In this document: piece by piece, positions 32,686-42,257 of the stretch
Numbering within the stretch: position 1 is the stretch's first letter
Layout: each line of letters opens with the position of its first letter
Assembly (NCBI RefSeq): GCF_032813545.1
Contig: NZ_CP136515.1
Location: forward strand, 1 to 51,505
Reading direction: 5' to 3'
Length of the DNA: 51,505 nucleotides
Origin: Nodosilinea sp. E11
Lineage (GTDB): Bacteria; Cyanobacteriota; Cyanobacteriia; Phormidesmidales; Phormidesmidaceae
Program-made: the position numbers and the translations under genes
Notes under the pieces: model-generated
The model's input: the letters and a program-made list of their open reading frames with translations, nothing else
What the model was told of the DNA's origin: nothing
The model's database searches: none

Positions 32686-35424
32686 CTACGTCGACAGGCC
32701 AAATTGCTGCAACAACAGGTCGTGGTTCAGGGTTACGGTTGAGGAGTTGTGATGGTCAAGGGCCTGCACTAAATGGCCGTTGCAAGTCAGCAAAGCATAG
32801 CCATCGATATTGATAATTCTTTGGAGAGATGGCATGAGCTGCTGAAGCTGAGCAGGCGATTGGTTTAGCCTACGGGCTAATGATGCTAGGGGAATGGTGT
32901 GCCTCTGACGATCAAAGCTGGCTAGAAAATGAGTCAACACCACTTCATCGGGGGCAAGACGTCCTGCCAGCTGTTTTTGGGCTTGGTAACTGGACGATTC
33001 TAGAAAACTGATGACCCAGATAGGCAACTCTAGATCAGCTTTGGTAGGAGCTACTTGCTCAGGCTCAATCAGGCTAAACAATGGCCCCAGATAGGCTTGA
33101 TCACTCTCTATGGGTGCGCTAGGCATAGCAGCCGGTGCTTCTAAGACTGGTAGCTCTGGTGCGTAGGGGTGCCACCATAGCGGTGTATCCAAGGGCGCTT
33201 CAACCCAGCCTTTGGGGCCGGGGGCTGAGGAGGGACTAAGCACCGCAACGGGCACCACCATTTCTTGAGGGTTGATGCCCCCGTGGTAACCCGTTTTTTT
33301 GGGCTTGTAGCGTAGTTTTTCAGACCATGGAGCAATGAGCTGATGAGACTCTGGAATCACCACCCGTTGGCCCTGAATTTTTAGTTCTTGGTCAGTGAGT
33401 GCGCTATTGGCGTTACGCCAGCGCTCGCCTTCACTGGCGGCGGTGTAGGTCATACCAGAGTCAAGCACGTGGCCATGATCGCTGAGGAGAATCACCCAGC
33501 GACCGGCCATTTTGGCTTCGTGGAGCAGCCCAGGCAGTACTTTAATCTCTTGGGGAGTCCAGCGCACATCAATTTGCTCCCCTTTAGCAAGGTAGTCATC
33601 TACCGCATTGATCACGACGCCAATCACGCGGTTTTGCAGGTTGTTAATGGCCTCTCGAATGGAGGCTGTGAGCCCAGCATCATCGCCATCTTGCAAGGCC
33701 CCTTTGTGGAACAACAGGGGTGGATGTCTGGTACGACAGGCCTTGAGCAAGGCGCTGTGGGCCGTAAATTGCCTTTTCTCTAGGGCTTGGTCGCCGGTGG
33801 TGAGGTGGCCACAGAGTAAGCTAGTGCGTGAGGTTTCGGTAAGGGAAGGAATAGTCGCTAGCCCGGCCATAATGGCAGCGGTCTGCCCAGGGGGAGTGAT
33901 GGCGACCCAGTCGGCGGCCTGGAGGCTAGCCATGAGTTCTCGCCCAACGGCAATACTCATACCGTCCAGCACGATCGCCAGTACAGGCCCCTGGCTGGCG
34001 AGGGGAGCAACGACGGTATCTAAGATGGTTTCAATGGGGAGAAACCCATTGTGCCCTGAACCCAGCTCGACCCAGTTTTGCAGTAGCTTGGCGAAATGAT
34101 GACTTTGGGTCTCTCGGGCGGTGGTAACCCGGCCAAACAGCTTTTGATAGGCCGCTGATAGCTCGCCAATGGGGTCACCCGATCGCAGCGATAGTCTGGC
34201 CCAGTCGAGAAACCCGCCTTCCAGCAGATGGTGCTGAACCGCCTGCTCTAAATCTTGGGGTAAAGGCGCTGGGGTAGTGGTTTCTTGTACTAGCCAGCGA
34301 GCTAGCCGCATCGCCATAGCGGCCTTTTCCAGCCGCCGTTGGTGCTGAGCTTGCCCTGCTTGCCGGTGGGTTTGAATCGACTTATAGGCGGTGGTTAAGG
34401 TCTCTATAGTGCTGGCAGTGGGGGAGGCAAGAAGCTGGATCAGACCTTGCCCAAACTGGGCTAGTCGTTGGGCAAAACCCATTTCTGAAGTCGTGCTTAG
34501 GTGAGCCAAGGGCTCTGCCCCGAATTCTGTCAAAATCTCGTCTGCCCGCTGCACCAGGTGAACTTGTTGCGCAGCGGGGATGACGGCTGATCGCACCAGC
34601 TGCACGGCGGCTTGACTCCACTGCTCTAGGTTGGCCGGTGGGGGAGAAGTGCCCTTGAGGAAACGTTCTTCTAGTTTGCCTTTGGCCTTATCGAGCTGAT
34701 GACCTAGGGCAGGGTTGAAAATGACCTCAGCGGCCAGACCCACGGGCACGGTATCGGCGCGATCGCAGGCTTCTACACAGGTCAGCAGAGTCTTGGCTGT
34801 TGCACCAGCCACCTCACCCAGCCAATCGACAGCAGCGACCCTAAACTCGGGGCTAGCGCTCTGGTATTGGGCTACATTATCGGGGTTTGTAGACCATTCC
34901 AGTAGGGCCAGCAAGTCAGGCCGGGGAGTCGCCAGGCCAATGCCTTGGCGCAGTAAGATAGGCCATACCGTTTCGGCGTCTAAAAACCCACCGTTGACGA
35001 TGGGGTAGTCTCCGGCAGGCATCCATTCCAAGAGCGTGTCGGCCATCCAGCGGTGCTGGAGCAACCGTGGATCAACGGTGGTGGCCCCAAACAGAGACTT
35101 GGCAATCTGCCAGCTATTAATGGGAAAAAGCGTAGATTTAGCCAATCGAAGCAGGATGTCTTGATCGAGGCTTTGCTCGTCCAGGCTGGTGATTAGGACT
35201 TTGACCGCCGTCTCCTCGACAGGGTCACGCAGAGCCAGGCGAAAAGCCAGGGGAGAGTCACACTGGTAAATCAGATATCGATGGCCGTTGTCTTCTTGCT
35301 GGTGTGCCCCTGTCCATCGCCCCAAAGCATGAATGCCAATGGCGGCATAGGAGGATGAAGCTTTTTGCTGAATCGCCGCCACCTGGGCTTTGATTTGGCT
35401 GAATGTGGGGACAGGGGTAGTCAC
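32686..35424 (-). CDS. pglZ: PglZ, alkaline phosphatase-superfamily component of Pgl/BREX type 2
   Basis: 912-aa protein. The PglZ domain occupies roughly residues 475-730, with the first metal-binding Asp in AIVLDGMSIAVG (D487) and SDHGH at 648-652. Later motifs include the region around TGYHGGINPQEMVVPV, typical of PglZ. The N-terminal half is helical and mediates interactions in the family. Start is GTG at 35424, sharing its G with the TAG stop of pglY, so translation is coupled. PglZ is required for BREX and Pgl defence; it is a predicted hydrolase of unknown substrate. It is the last gene of the locus here; no brxD or brxHI follows. Confidence 0.9.
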   Translation of the reverse strand: MTTPVPTFSQIKAQVAAIQQKASSSYAAIGIHALGRWTGAHQQEDNGHRYLIYQCDSPLAFRLALRDPVEETAVKVLITSLDEQSLDQDILLRLAKSTLFPINSWQIAKSLFGATTVDPRLLQHRWMADTLLEWMPAGDYPIVNGGFLDAETVWPILLRQGIGLATPRPDLLALLEWSTNPDNVAQYQSASPEFRVAAVDWLGEVAGATAKTLLTCVEACDRADTVPVGLAAEVIFNPALGHQLDKAKGKLEERFLKGTSPPPANLEQWSQAAVQLVRSAVIPAAQQVHLVQRADEILTEFGAEPLAHLSTTSEMGFAQRLAQFGQGLIQLLASPTASTIETLTTAYKSIQTHRQAGQAQHQRRLEKAAMAMRLARWLVQETTTPAPLPQDLEQAVQHHLLEGGFLDWARLSLRSGDPIGELSAAYQKLFGRVTTARETQSHHFAKLLQNWVELGSGHNGFLPIETILDTVVAPLASQGPVLAIVLDGMSIAVGRELMASLQAADWVAITPPGQTAAIMAGLATIPSLTETSRTSLLCGHLTTGDQALEKRQFTAHSALLKACRTRHPPLLFHKGALQDGDDAGLTASIREAINNLQNRVIGVVINAVDDYLAKGEQIDVRWTPQEIKVLPGLLHEAKMAGRWVILLSDHGHVLDSGMTYTAASEGERWRNANSALTDQELKIQGQRVVIPESHQLIAPWSEKLRYKPKKTGYHGGINPQEMVVPVAVLSPSSAPGPKGWVEAPLDTPLWWHPYAPELPVLEAPAAMPSAPIESDQAYLGPLFSLIEPEQVAPTKADLELPIWVISFLESSSYQAQKQLAGRLAPDEVVLTHFLASFDRQRHTIPLASLARRLNQSPAQLQQLMPSLQRIINIDGYALLTCNGHLVQALDHHNSSTVTLNHDLLLQQFGLST

Positions 35425-38400
35425 TAATCGGCTTTGCCTTCTTCGATAATCCAGCTCAGGCTCAGGCTCAGGGTTTGCCCTGCACTGAGTGCTTTGCTCA
35501 ACTCTACGATACGGTCTTGAGCCGATTTAACGTCCAGGTTGGCCGCTGAACCTTGATCGATCACCTGCTTACCTTTGTGGCGATTAAGCTCTGGAGGATC
35601 AGCAAAGGGATCTGAAGGCAACGGCGACGGTATTTCAGGCGGCCTGGGCGGTGGTGCTACGGGCCGAGACAGGAGCTGCACCGCTGCCGCTTGAGCTTGC
35701 TTCAAAGCACTGCCTAGGGCAAGCACATGTTCATCGCGGGTAAGGGCTTGCCTGACCTCGGCCAAGATAGCTTGGGCAGGGCTATGGCGGTCATCGGTGA
35801 GGGCCTGAATGGCCATATAAATATCCCAGCTAGCTTGATCTAGGATGCTGACCAAACTGTTGGCTTTGCTCAAACATTCGCCCATGGCTGTCGCGGTAGT
35901 GGCAATCTCGGCCTGGGCCAGGGTAGCAATGATCTCGTCGGTGGGCTTGGCGTGGAGACGTTCTACTAGGGCCGCTGTGGCTTTGGCGGTGGTGAGGCGA
36001 TCGCCCTCGGCAGGCAGCTCAAACTGGCTCAATGCCGCTTGCAGCTTGGTGGCATAGTCTCGACAACTCTCTACCGTTTTGTCGGTTTCAGCCTTCACCT
36101 TACTCACCAGTTCATCCACGGTGCTGGCTTTGCAGAGGGGAGAAATAGAGAGGTGAAAGATATCCCTGGCCAGGTCAACGGCTGTTTTCCACTGGGTCGC
36201 ATCAGGGAGCTTTTGTTCGCGCAGTTCGCAGTCGTCTGGCAGCGCTTTGAGGCTGGGGTCAATGGCAACATGGTGGCGGTAGAATGATCGCCCCGTCTGC
36301 TGGGCATAGACCAAAATCACCAGGTTCTGCACCTCGGTTGGTAGCCCCATGGGCTTGGGTTCGTTGATCCAACGCCGCAGTTGCCCCACCTGAATGGCCC
36401 CGCCCGCTTCTGCACTCTTGCGCAGAAAATGGTTTTTCCAATGTTGGCCCAAGACAAAATGGGTGGCGTCTGCCCCCATTTCCCCCAGCAGGAGGGGGTT
36501 GGCAATTTGCCGCACCAGACCGCGTAGCGCCCGGTCTACTTCGGCTCGGCCCTGGGGGTCTTGGGCGGCCTGGCTAGCCACAGACAAGACCTTTTCTAAG
36601 TTGCCGAGGCGGTTAACGTCGGCCTCAAAGGCAGGCGCAGCCGGAAATTCGTACCCTAGGGCTTGGTCTAGCAGGGCAGTTAGGGCCGTCCCTAGGTTGG
36701 CGGCGGTGGGGGGCCTGAGCTCAAAGCCAGGTTTGAGCGAAACAAACTGCTGGCTAGCCTCTAGGCTGTGGGTTTGGTCGATGGTGTTGGGGAAGCTGTT
36801 GCTGATGCCATAGACCGCGTATAAGTGATTTTGGAACTGCTGCCGCAGGATGCTGCGCTGGTTTTCGAGCAGGGTTTTGGCGGTTTGGCGGTCTTGGGGA
36901 GAGAGCTGAGCAGTGTAATCGGCAATGCGATCGCCCGTCAAAATGTGCTCTAGAATCACCAGTTTACCCAGGTCATTTTTGACATCAGCGCTAAAGAATT
37001 GCGGAATCCAGCACAGGGTTTGGGTGCCTTCGGGGTAGGCGCTGAGATAGTTCTGGATGCAGGCCCAATCACTGCTGGGGCCGTGGTTGCCCTCATCAAA
37101 GGGGAAGTCAATAATCAGCTTCCAGCGGTCTTCTAGCAGATTGGGTAGATAGGCCTCTGACTCACGGATATTCATGAACAGCACCACGCAGGAGCGTTTG
37201 GTGTTTTTCCAAACAAAGTCGTAGGTGCATTCGGTTTCATCGCCGCTGATGCCGATCTGGGCAAACACCATCGATCGCACTAGACGAATGCGGTTGCCGC
37301 GATTGTCGATGCCCTCGGCCTGGCGCAAAATGCTGTCGGTATCGACCCCAGTAAGCTGCACCGTGATCGTGGGGTTGGTGCTGTTTTCCTCGCCCACCCG
37401 AATTTCGCCTACGCTACCAGCCCAGGCGCGGCAGCGGCGCAGCACTTCACCCGCTTCACGACCAGGGATGGGCGTGCGAATGGTGCCATGGTTGAGGGCT
37501 GCTAACCGCTCGGCGTTGAGCCCCCGGAGCGACTCGACCTCGGGCACTAGGGCCGACAGCAGAAGGGTTTTGACCAGGCGGTCGTCGTTGCGAAAACCGA
37601 CTCGTTTGGGGTCATTGAGGGGCATCTGGGCTAGGTCGTCTCGGTTGCCGTACTCTCTTTCCAGCAGGGGCAGCAGCTTGAGGTGGTAGAGGCGTTTGGC
37701 GTTGTCGAAGTGGAGGGCCATGTCGGGGCTAAAGGCTTCGTCGCCGTGGGCCACCTCGTCGAATAGGTCGCCGACGGGGATAATATCGCCCAGGGACAGG
37801 GTCTCGCGATGGGTGACCAGCAACTGCATCATCAGCTTGAGTGCGGTGCGCTCGCGCTGAAGCACGCTGGAGACAGCAATTAGGGTTTGCACCAGGGCCG
37901 GGCTAAAGGGGTAGACCTGGCGAAACATCTCGCGATCGCCCTCGCGGGTGAGCAGCACGTTCATCACGGCTTCGCGCACCTGGGTGGCCTGCTCAAAGGA
38001 AGCGTCAAGCTGCTCGCGGGCAGCGGGAGTTTTGCACTTGAGCACTCGCTTTTCGGCGATCGCAGGCAGGTTGCGGTCTTCTAGGGTAATGCGGTGAAAG
38101 CGGCCTTCCCAGTGGCGCAGGGCGTCGCTAAAGTTGAGCCGTTCGGCACCGGGAATGCCGTCGCCAATCAGCTCACTGAGGTCGCGCTGGCGGGCGACAA
38201 AGCTAATGATGGGGATGGGGCGGTCGGCCATCTGGGCTTCGACCAGTTTGGCTAGCTTTTGCCCCTCGCGGTGGATGAAGTTGATGTCGGTAGCACGGCT
38301 GGCCAACCACAGGATCAGCTCGTCTAAGAACAAAATCAGCGCATCGTAGCCCAGGTTATGGGCGTGGCGACTGATGATAGACAGTCCCTGATCGAGAGAG

Positions 38401-39173
38401 ACAAAGTTCTCTTGCTCTCCAACCGCAACATTTTGATAGGTTGAAAAAAAGCTGCCAACTAGAGACCCGACTAATCGTTGTCGCTCTTGCAGTTTTATCT
38501 TTTCATCAAGGGTAATCCTGGATCGCTCCCCCTCATCCGTAGGCATTGGTGGAGTTGCAATTGCTGCTTGGAAGCGCTGAGCATCCCAACTCCCTTCCAA
38601 TTTACCCCAGCCAGTACCACCATCAGGATCGGCCTGACTCAAGGCTTGAAAAAACGCATCATCGCCCATGCTAGCGCGCAGCTTTTGGGCATCCTCAAAC
38701 AAACCTTCGGCCTGATACACCCCAGGAATCGGCGCGTCGGGGTGGGTGCGCCGCACGTAGTCTACATAGCCCCCCAAGATGCCTGACTCCATGCTGGTGG
38801 CCCCAATCATGTGGTAGGGCACCAGCAGAAATTTTTTACCGGCGATCCATTCGTTGTGTTTGGCGATCGCGGGGGCCAGCTCTTTGATGCCTCTAGCCTC
38901 TGGAATACCTTGGAGAATGAGGTTGAGCACCGCCATAAAGTGGCTTTTGCCGCTGCCAAAGCTGCCGTGCAGGTAGCTGGCTTTGCTGCTGTTGCTTTGC
39001 AGGGCACTGCGGATAAAGCTGAGGGCGTTGTCGAAGCAGTCTTTCAGCTCGGGGGTGACCACGTACTGAGCCAGGGTTTGCTCAACCTGGTTGACCCCTT
39101 CGGTGAGGCGCAGGACAAAGTCACCCGTTTGAATGCGATCGGGGATGTCGATCAGGTCTTTGATCAAGGTCAT
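35424..39173 (-). CDS. pglY: PglY, large ATPase of Pgl/BREX type 2
   Basis: 1249-aa protein of the PglY/BrxC family. It starts with LIDIPDRIQTGDFVLRL, typical of the group. Walker A is GSFGSGKS at residues 70-77, and Walker B-like LFLDELILWL is at about 281-290. A long helical middle and C-terminal part follow. The Pro-rich linker near 1170-1190 (RPVAPPPRPPEIP) precedes a short terminal domain. In the family, the ATPase acts with PglX and PglZ in a complex on DNA. It is followed directly by pglZ. The 395 bp upstream (39174-39568) contain no gene and probably the pglYZ promoter. Confidence 0.9.
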   Translation of the reverse strand: MTLIKDLIDIPDRIQTGDFVLRLTEGVNQVEQTLAQYVVTPELKDCFDNALSFIRSALQSNSSKASYLHGSFGSGKSHFMAVLNLILQGIPEARGIKELAPAIAKHNEWIAGKKFLLVPYHMIGATSMESGILGGYVDYVRRTHPDAPIPGVYQAEGLFEDAQKLRASMGDDAFFQALSQADPDGGTGWGKLEGSWDAQRFQAAIATPPMPTDEGERSRITLDEKIKLQERQRLVGSLVGSFFSTYQNVAVGEQENFVSLDQGLSIISRHAHNLGYDALILFLDELILWLASRATDINFIHREGQKLAKLVEAQMADRPIPIISFVARQRDLSELIGDGIPGAERLNFSDALRHWEGRFHRITLEDRNLPAIAEKRVLKCKTPAAREQLDASFEQATQVREAVMNVLLTREGDREMFRQVYPFSPALVQTLIAVSSVLQRERTALKLMMQLLVTHRETLSLGDIIPVGDLFDEVAHGDEAFSPDMALHFDNAKRLYHLKLLPLLEREYGNRDDLAQMPLNDPKRVGFRNDDRLVKTLLLSALVPEVESLRGLNAERLAALNHGTIRTPIPGREAGEVLRRCRAWAGSVGEIRVGEENSTNPTITVQLTGVDTDSILRQAEGIDNRGNRIRLVRSMVFAQIGISGDETECTYDFVWKNTKRSCVVLFMNIRESEAYLPNLLEDRWKLIIDFPFDEGNHGPSSDWACIQNYLSAYPEGTQTLCWIPQFFSADVKNDLGKLVILEHILTGDRIADYTAQLSPQDRQTAKTLLENQRSILRQQFQNHLYAVYGISNSFPNTIDQTHSLEASQQFVSLKPGFELRPPTAANLGTALTALLDQALGYEFPAAPAFEADVNRLGNLEKVLSVASQAAQDPQGRAEVDRALRGLVRQIANPLLLGEMGADATHFVLGQHWKNHFLRKSAEAGGAIQVGQLRRWINEPKPMGLPTEVQNLVILVYAQQTGRSFYRHHVAIDPSLKALPDDCELREQKLPDATQWKTAVDLARDIFHLSISPLCKASTVDELVSKVKAETDKTVESCRDYATKLQAALSQFELPAEGDRLTTAKATAALVERLHAKPTDEIIATLAQAEIATTATAMGECLSKANSLVSILDQASWDIYMAIQALTDDRHSPAQAILAEVRQALTRDEHVLALGSALKQAQAAAVQLLSRPVAPPPRPPEIPSPLPSDPFADPPELNRHKGKQVIDQGSAANLDVKSAQDRIVELSKALSAGQTLSLSLSWIIEEGKAD

Positions 39174-39568
39174 AGGGGTGTCTCGCCGGGCTCTAGAACA
39201 GCTTCCCCCTTAAATATGCCTCTCTCTAGAGAAAACGTAACCTTTTGAGGCTTTAGGGTGCTGGGCTTGAGCATGAACAGACATACAGCATAGCTAGCCA
39301 ATGTAAAAGGGTCACAGGGGATTACGGTAAAGGTTGATTGAAGTTGCAGAATAGCCAAAATACAGCAGCAAAGATTTGACAATCCCTGTGCGCACCAGCA
39401 TTGAGCAAATGGCTGAGGCTGGTATGGATTTTAGGTCTTTTGCTATGGCTGGGCTTGAGTAGAGTCAGATACATTACCTTGTGCAAGCTCTGAAGAGTTG
39501 TTTAAAGCTGCCTCACATAGAGAATTTGAACCCTCAAAATTGAGGTGAGCATTTCTACCACACTTAAG
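39174..39568. other. Noncoding gap upstream of pglY
   Basis: About 395 bp between the CHAT gene stop and the pglY start, without a credible gene. It probably carries the pglYZ promoter. I see no strong terminator, palindrome or repeat here. Confidence 0.4.
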
Positions 39569-41149
39569 TCACTGAAATAATCTAAAAACGTTAGAAAGAG
39601 ACTTTAAAGTACCTGCAAAGTGCTTAAATCTAGATATTTTATGATTTTTCACCTGCTCTCTTTTGATGCCTAATTCTATTTCCTTCTTACTCTTATTAAA
39701 TAAATCCGAATGAGCTAGATGCTTGGGAAGAACTAGGCAGACGCCGCCTTCTCGGGCAACTACGCAGACTTCATCTCCAGGAAATATTGGCCCAATTTTA
39801 CCATAACTTACAAGTGGGAAGACTCTTGCTTTCCATAGCACACCCTTATATTTAATTTTGCCAACTGAACTTTCACCCAAGGGATCAATAACGGTAACTT
39901 TGAATTCTTTATCACGGTTAATATTCTCACCAAATTGAATTTCGGGAGTAATGCCGATTTTTTCGTATAAACTTATTTTATTATCAATGCTCGACTGAGA
40001 AATTGGTCTTTCCACCATCCCTCTAACTGGGGAAATGTCCTTATGATTTTGAAATATTACAGGCAACCAATCAGCACAGGGAAGACTGTGCTTAATTTTG
40101 TCTCTGGCATACCTTTCCGCAAGGTATAGAGGAGAATCGCTGTTAAGGTTCTGAATACCTTCAACATAAGCTGACAGAAAATCATGCGCCACCTTGTCTG
40201 GGACGAGCTCACGCATAACAATAGCTTGAGGAATTTGCAAGTCTTGGACACTTTTTGCAATCCCTATACCATCGCAGGAGTTAAAGATAGCTAGTTTAAG
40301 GCCTTTTGATATTGCCTCACTAAAACTAGATGCCAATCCAGATAAATAAACAGACTCACCATTTCTTAGATAGATGACTCCCTCGCCATTGAGTGTCTCG
40401 CTGTGGCCTGAGAAAAATAGCATATCCCATGAACCATTTTTCAGCTCTTTTTTCAGTTCTTCTGAAGAAGGCTGTAACACCTGTAAAAATACACTAAATT
40501 TTTCGAAAAGTTGATTCTCTAAAATCTGCCTATCCCGATCTAAATCAAGACCTTCATTGTCACCCATAACAGCTAGTATTTTCAAACCCTCTAAATGACT
40601 AAACTGCCTTGAGGGAGTGCTTTTATAACTCTCACTGGCAAGACTAAAAGAAATCTCTGAGTTTGAATTTTTCGCCAAAAATTCCCAACAATTCCACGGT
40701 AATCTGCATATTGATGCGTCATCCGCGCGAATAATTATTTGCAGATTCTCATTAAATTTTAATTCTTGCTGAATTTTTTCTTTTATTCTGCAAAAACCTT
40801 GCGAGTTGAGCCATGCATTCATTTCGCTGCTTAATTTTGAAGCTAGATCTTCACATGTTTCATTCCAGGAGACTTTCTGACTGCTTATATTTACATATGG
40901 TTGAATATATTGATATGAGGGAACTTTCCCCACAGAGACCTTCTTTACTTTGAGTCTCTTTTTGAGGTCTAGATTACTGAAGGCTATTCTCCAGTCTTCA
41001 AGCATTTTGAGAAAGTGATTGGATAAGGCAGGTAGCCAGCCCTGAATTTCAACGGAGGGAGATTCTCCTTCGTTGCCAATTTCTGCAACTGCTAGGTATC
41101 TATTCTCAATCAACTGGTAGTTTAGTCTTAAAACAACTCGCTTGTTCAT
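39569..41149 (-). CDS. CHAT-domain protease with NfeD-like C-terminal OB fold
   Basis: 526-aa protein. The CHAT (caspase-HetF-associated) peptidase domain spans about 180-360, with the catalytic His in FFSGHSET (about residue 249) and Cys in FNSCDG (about 292). The conserved QAIVMRELVPDKVAHDF follows. Residues about 418-476 (VGKIKYKGVLWKARV, IFPGDEVCVVAREGG) match the OB-fold domain of NfeD-type proteins, an unusual companion for CHAT. The N-terminal 170 residues form a helical region. ATG at 41149, with AGG upstream, is preferred over GTG at 41167. The DUF1822-type gene ends 30 bp upstream, so the two form a pair. It is A+T-richer than the Pgl genes around it, suggesting separate acquisition. 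Confidence 0.85.
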   Translation of the reverse strand: MNKRVVLRLNYQLIENRYLAVAEIGNEGESPSVEIQGWLPALSNHFLKMLEDWRIAFSNLDLKKRLKVKKVSVGKVPSYQYIQPYVNISSQKVSWNETCEDLASKLSSEMNAWLNSQGFCRIKEKIQQELKFNENLQIIIRADDASICRLPWNCWEFLAKNSNSEISFSLASESYKSTPSRQFSHLEGLKILAVMGDNEGLDLDRDRQILENQLFEKFSVFLQVLQPSSEELKKELKNGSWDMLFFSGHSETLNGEGVIYLRNGESVYLSGLASSFSEAISKGLKLAIFNSCDGIGIAKSVQDLQIPQAIVMRELVPDKVAHDFLSAYVEGIQNLNSDSPLYLAERYARDKIKHSLPCADWLPVIFQNHKDISPVRGMVERPISQSSIDNKISLYEKIGITPEIQFGENINRDKEFKVTVIDPLGESSVGKIKYKGVLWKARVFPLVSYGKIGPIFPGDEVCVVAREGGVCLVLPKHLAHSDLFNKSKKEIELGIKREQVKNHKISRFKHFAGTLKSLSNVFRLFQ

Positions 41150-41179
41150 TTGAATACCTGCAATCACTGAAGTAATAAG

Positions 41180-42130
41180 CTAGAGCAAGAAGTTTTCCTG
41201 ATGTACAAAGTTTTTGTAGCTAATCTGAATGCTAAAGGGCTCAGATTCTGCGCCTTCTATTTCCATAAAAATCGCAGAATCACGATTTGAAATCTCTTGT
41301 TCAACGCATTTGCCGTCAGCATCTAAAACCTCTAGCTTAAGGAAGTCTGGTAGGATATCACCGACATTTGTTGAGATGAGCTCTATCGTGACATTAAACT
41401 CTCTTAAGGGGTTGCTCACTGCGACTATTAAAGCAACTGAATCAAGCCCTTGTTGCTCTGATGAGCCTAAAGAAATTATTTTACCTCGGCGGACATTTCT
41501 AAACCTATAGGCAGGCTTGACACACGATTCAATATTGAGTTCCTCAACTGGGCACCAGCCATGCTCAAATCTATTACCCTGAAACCATTGTTTAAGGTTA
41601 ACTGACGATAGATTGCTATTTGAGCCTACATAACTAGCTAGAAACCAGATGTTTGATAGGTCACCAATCAAGAGGACAGGTAAGGAGTTTGGAGCTCTAT
41701 AATTCCGCAAAAAGGATAGGTCGGAGTTTTGACTTAAAGGTATCTCCGTTAAGTCAAAAGAGCGGAAGGCCTGAGGAGAGCTAGAGAGAATACATTGAGC
41801 TGATATTAAAAAGGCGCTGTAAATTTCTAGCGCCTCTTCATAGCTATTCCCACCATAGCGGTGAGCAAAGTCTCTCACCTGCTGAAGGCTGACCGGAGGG
41901 CAGATCCGCAAGGCATCCTCAATATTAGCTCTGACTCTGTTGGCAACATCTATGCCACTGTGGCTAGAGACTTCTCGCCAAATAGTGTCTAGCCCTCGGC
42001 TAGAGATATAAACCTCTAACCCACTAGTTCTTATGTTTTCCCAAAGCCTGTCCATAAGCTCTAAAGGCTGTCTAGTGCCAAAGCGAAACACGCTATTGAG
42101 AATATTTTGATAGTGAACCAGAGCTTTCAT
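41180..42130 (-). CDS. DUF1822 protein with degenerate PIN-like N-terminus
   Basis: 316-aa partner of the CHAT protein. The C-terminal 160 residues match DUF1822: VNLKQWFQGNRFEHGWCPVE, then LKLEVLDADGKCVEQEIS and FSIQISYKNFVHQENFLL. The N-terminal 135 residues have the layout of a PIN domain: LVHYQNILNSVF in place of the usual DTNVLLD strand, the REV Glu, and SYEEALEIYSAFLISAQCIL. The first catalytic Asp is missing and others are changed, so nuclease activity is unlikely. DUF1822/CHAT pairs are common in cyanobacteria. AGGAG precedes the ATG. The PIN assignment is from pattern only. Confidence 0.7.
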   Translation of the reverse strand: MKALVHYQNILNSVFRFGTRQPLELMDRLWENIRTSGLEVYISSRGLDTIWREVSSHSGIDVANRVRANIEDALRICPPVSLQQVRDFAHRYGGNSYEEALEIYSAFLISAQCILSSSPQAFRSFDLTEIPLSQNSDLSFLRNYRAPNSLPVLLIGDLSNIWFLASYVGSNSNLSSVNLKQWFQGNRFEHGWCPVEELNIESCVKPAYRFRNVRRGKIISLGSSEQQGLDSVALIVAVSNPLREFNVTIELISTNVGDILPDFLKLEVLDADGKCVEQEISNRDSAIFMEIEGAESEPFSIQISYKNFVHQENFLL

Positions 42131-42257
42131 AGGTACTCCTGGCTTGGGTAAATGCTGATCTTATGTGACACCCTGAGCACGTTTGTGACGTTTGCGTAAC
42201 TGGATGACCAGTTATCAGCAAGCGTTTTGCTAGTTGTTTAACCAGGAGAGAACTGCA

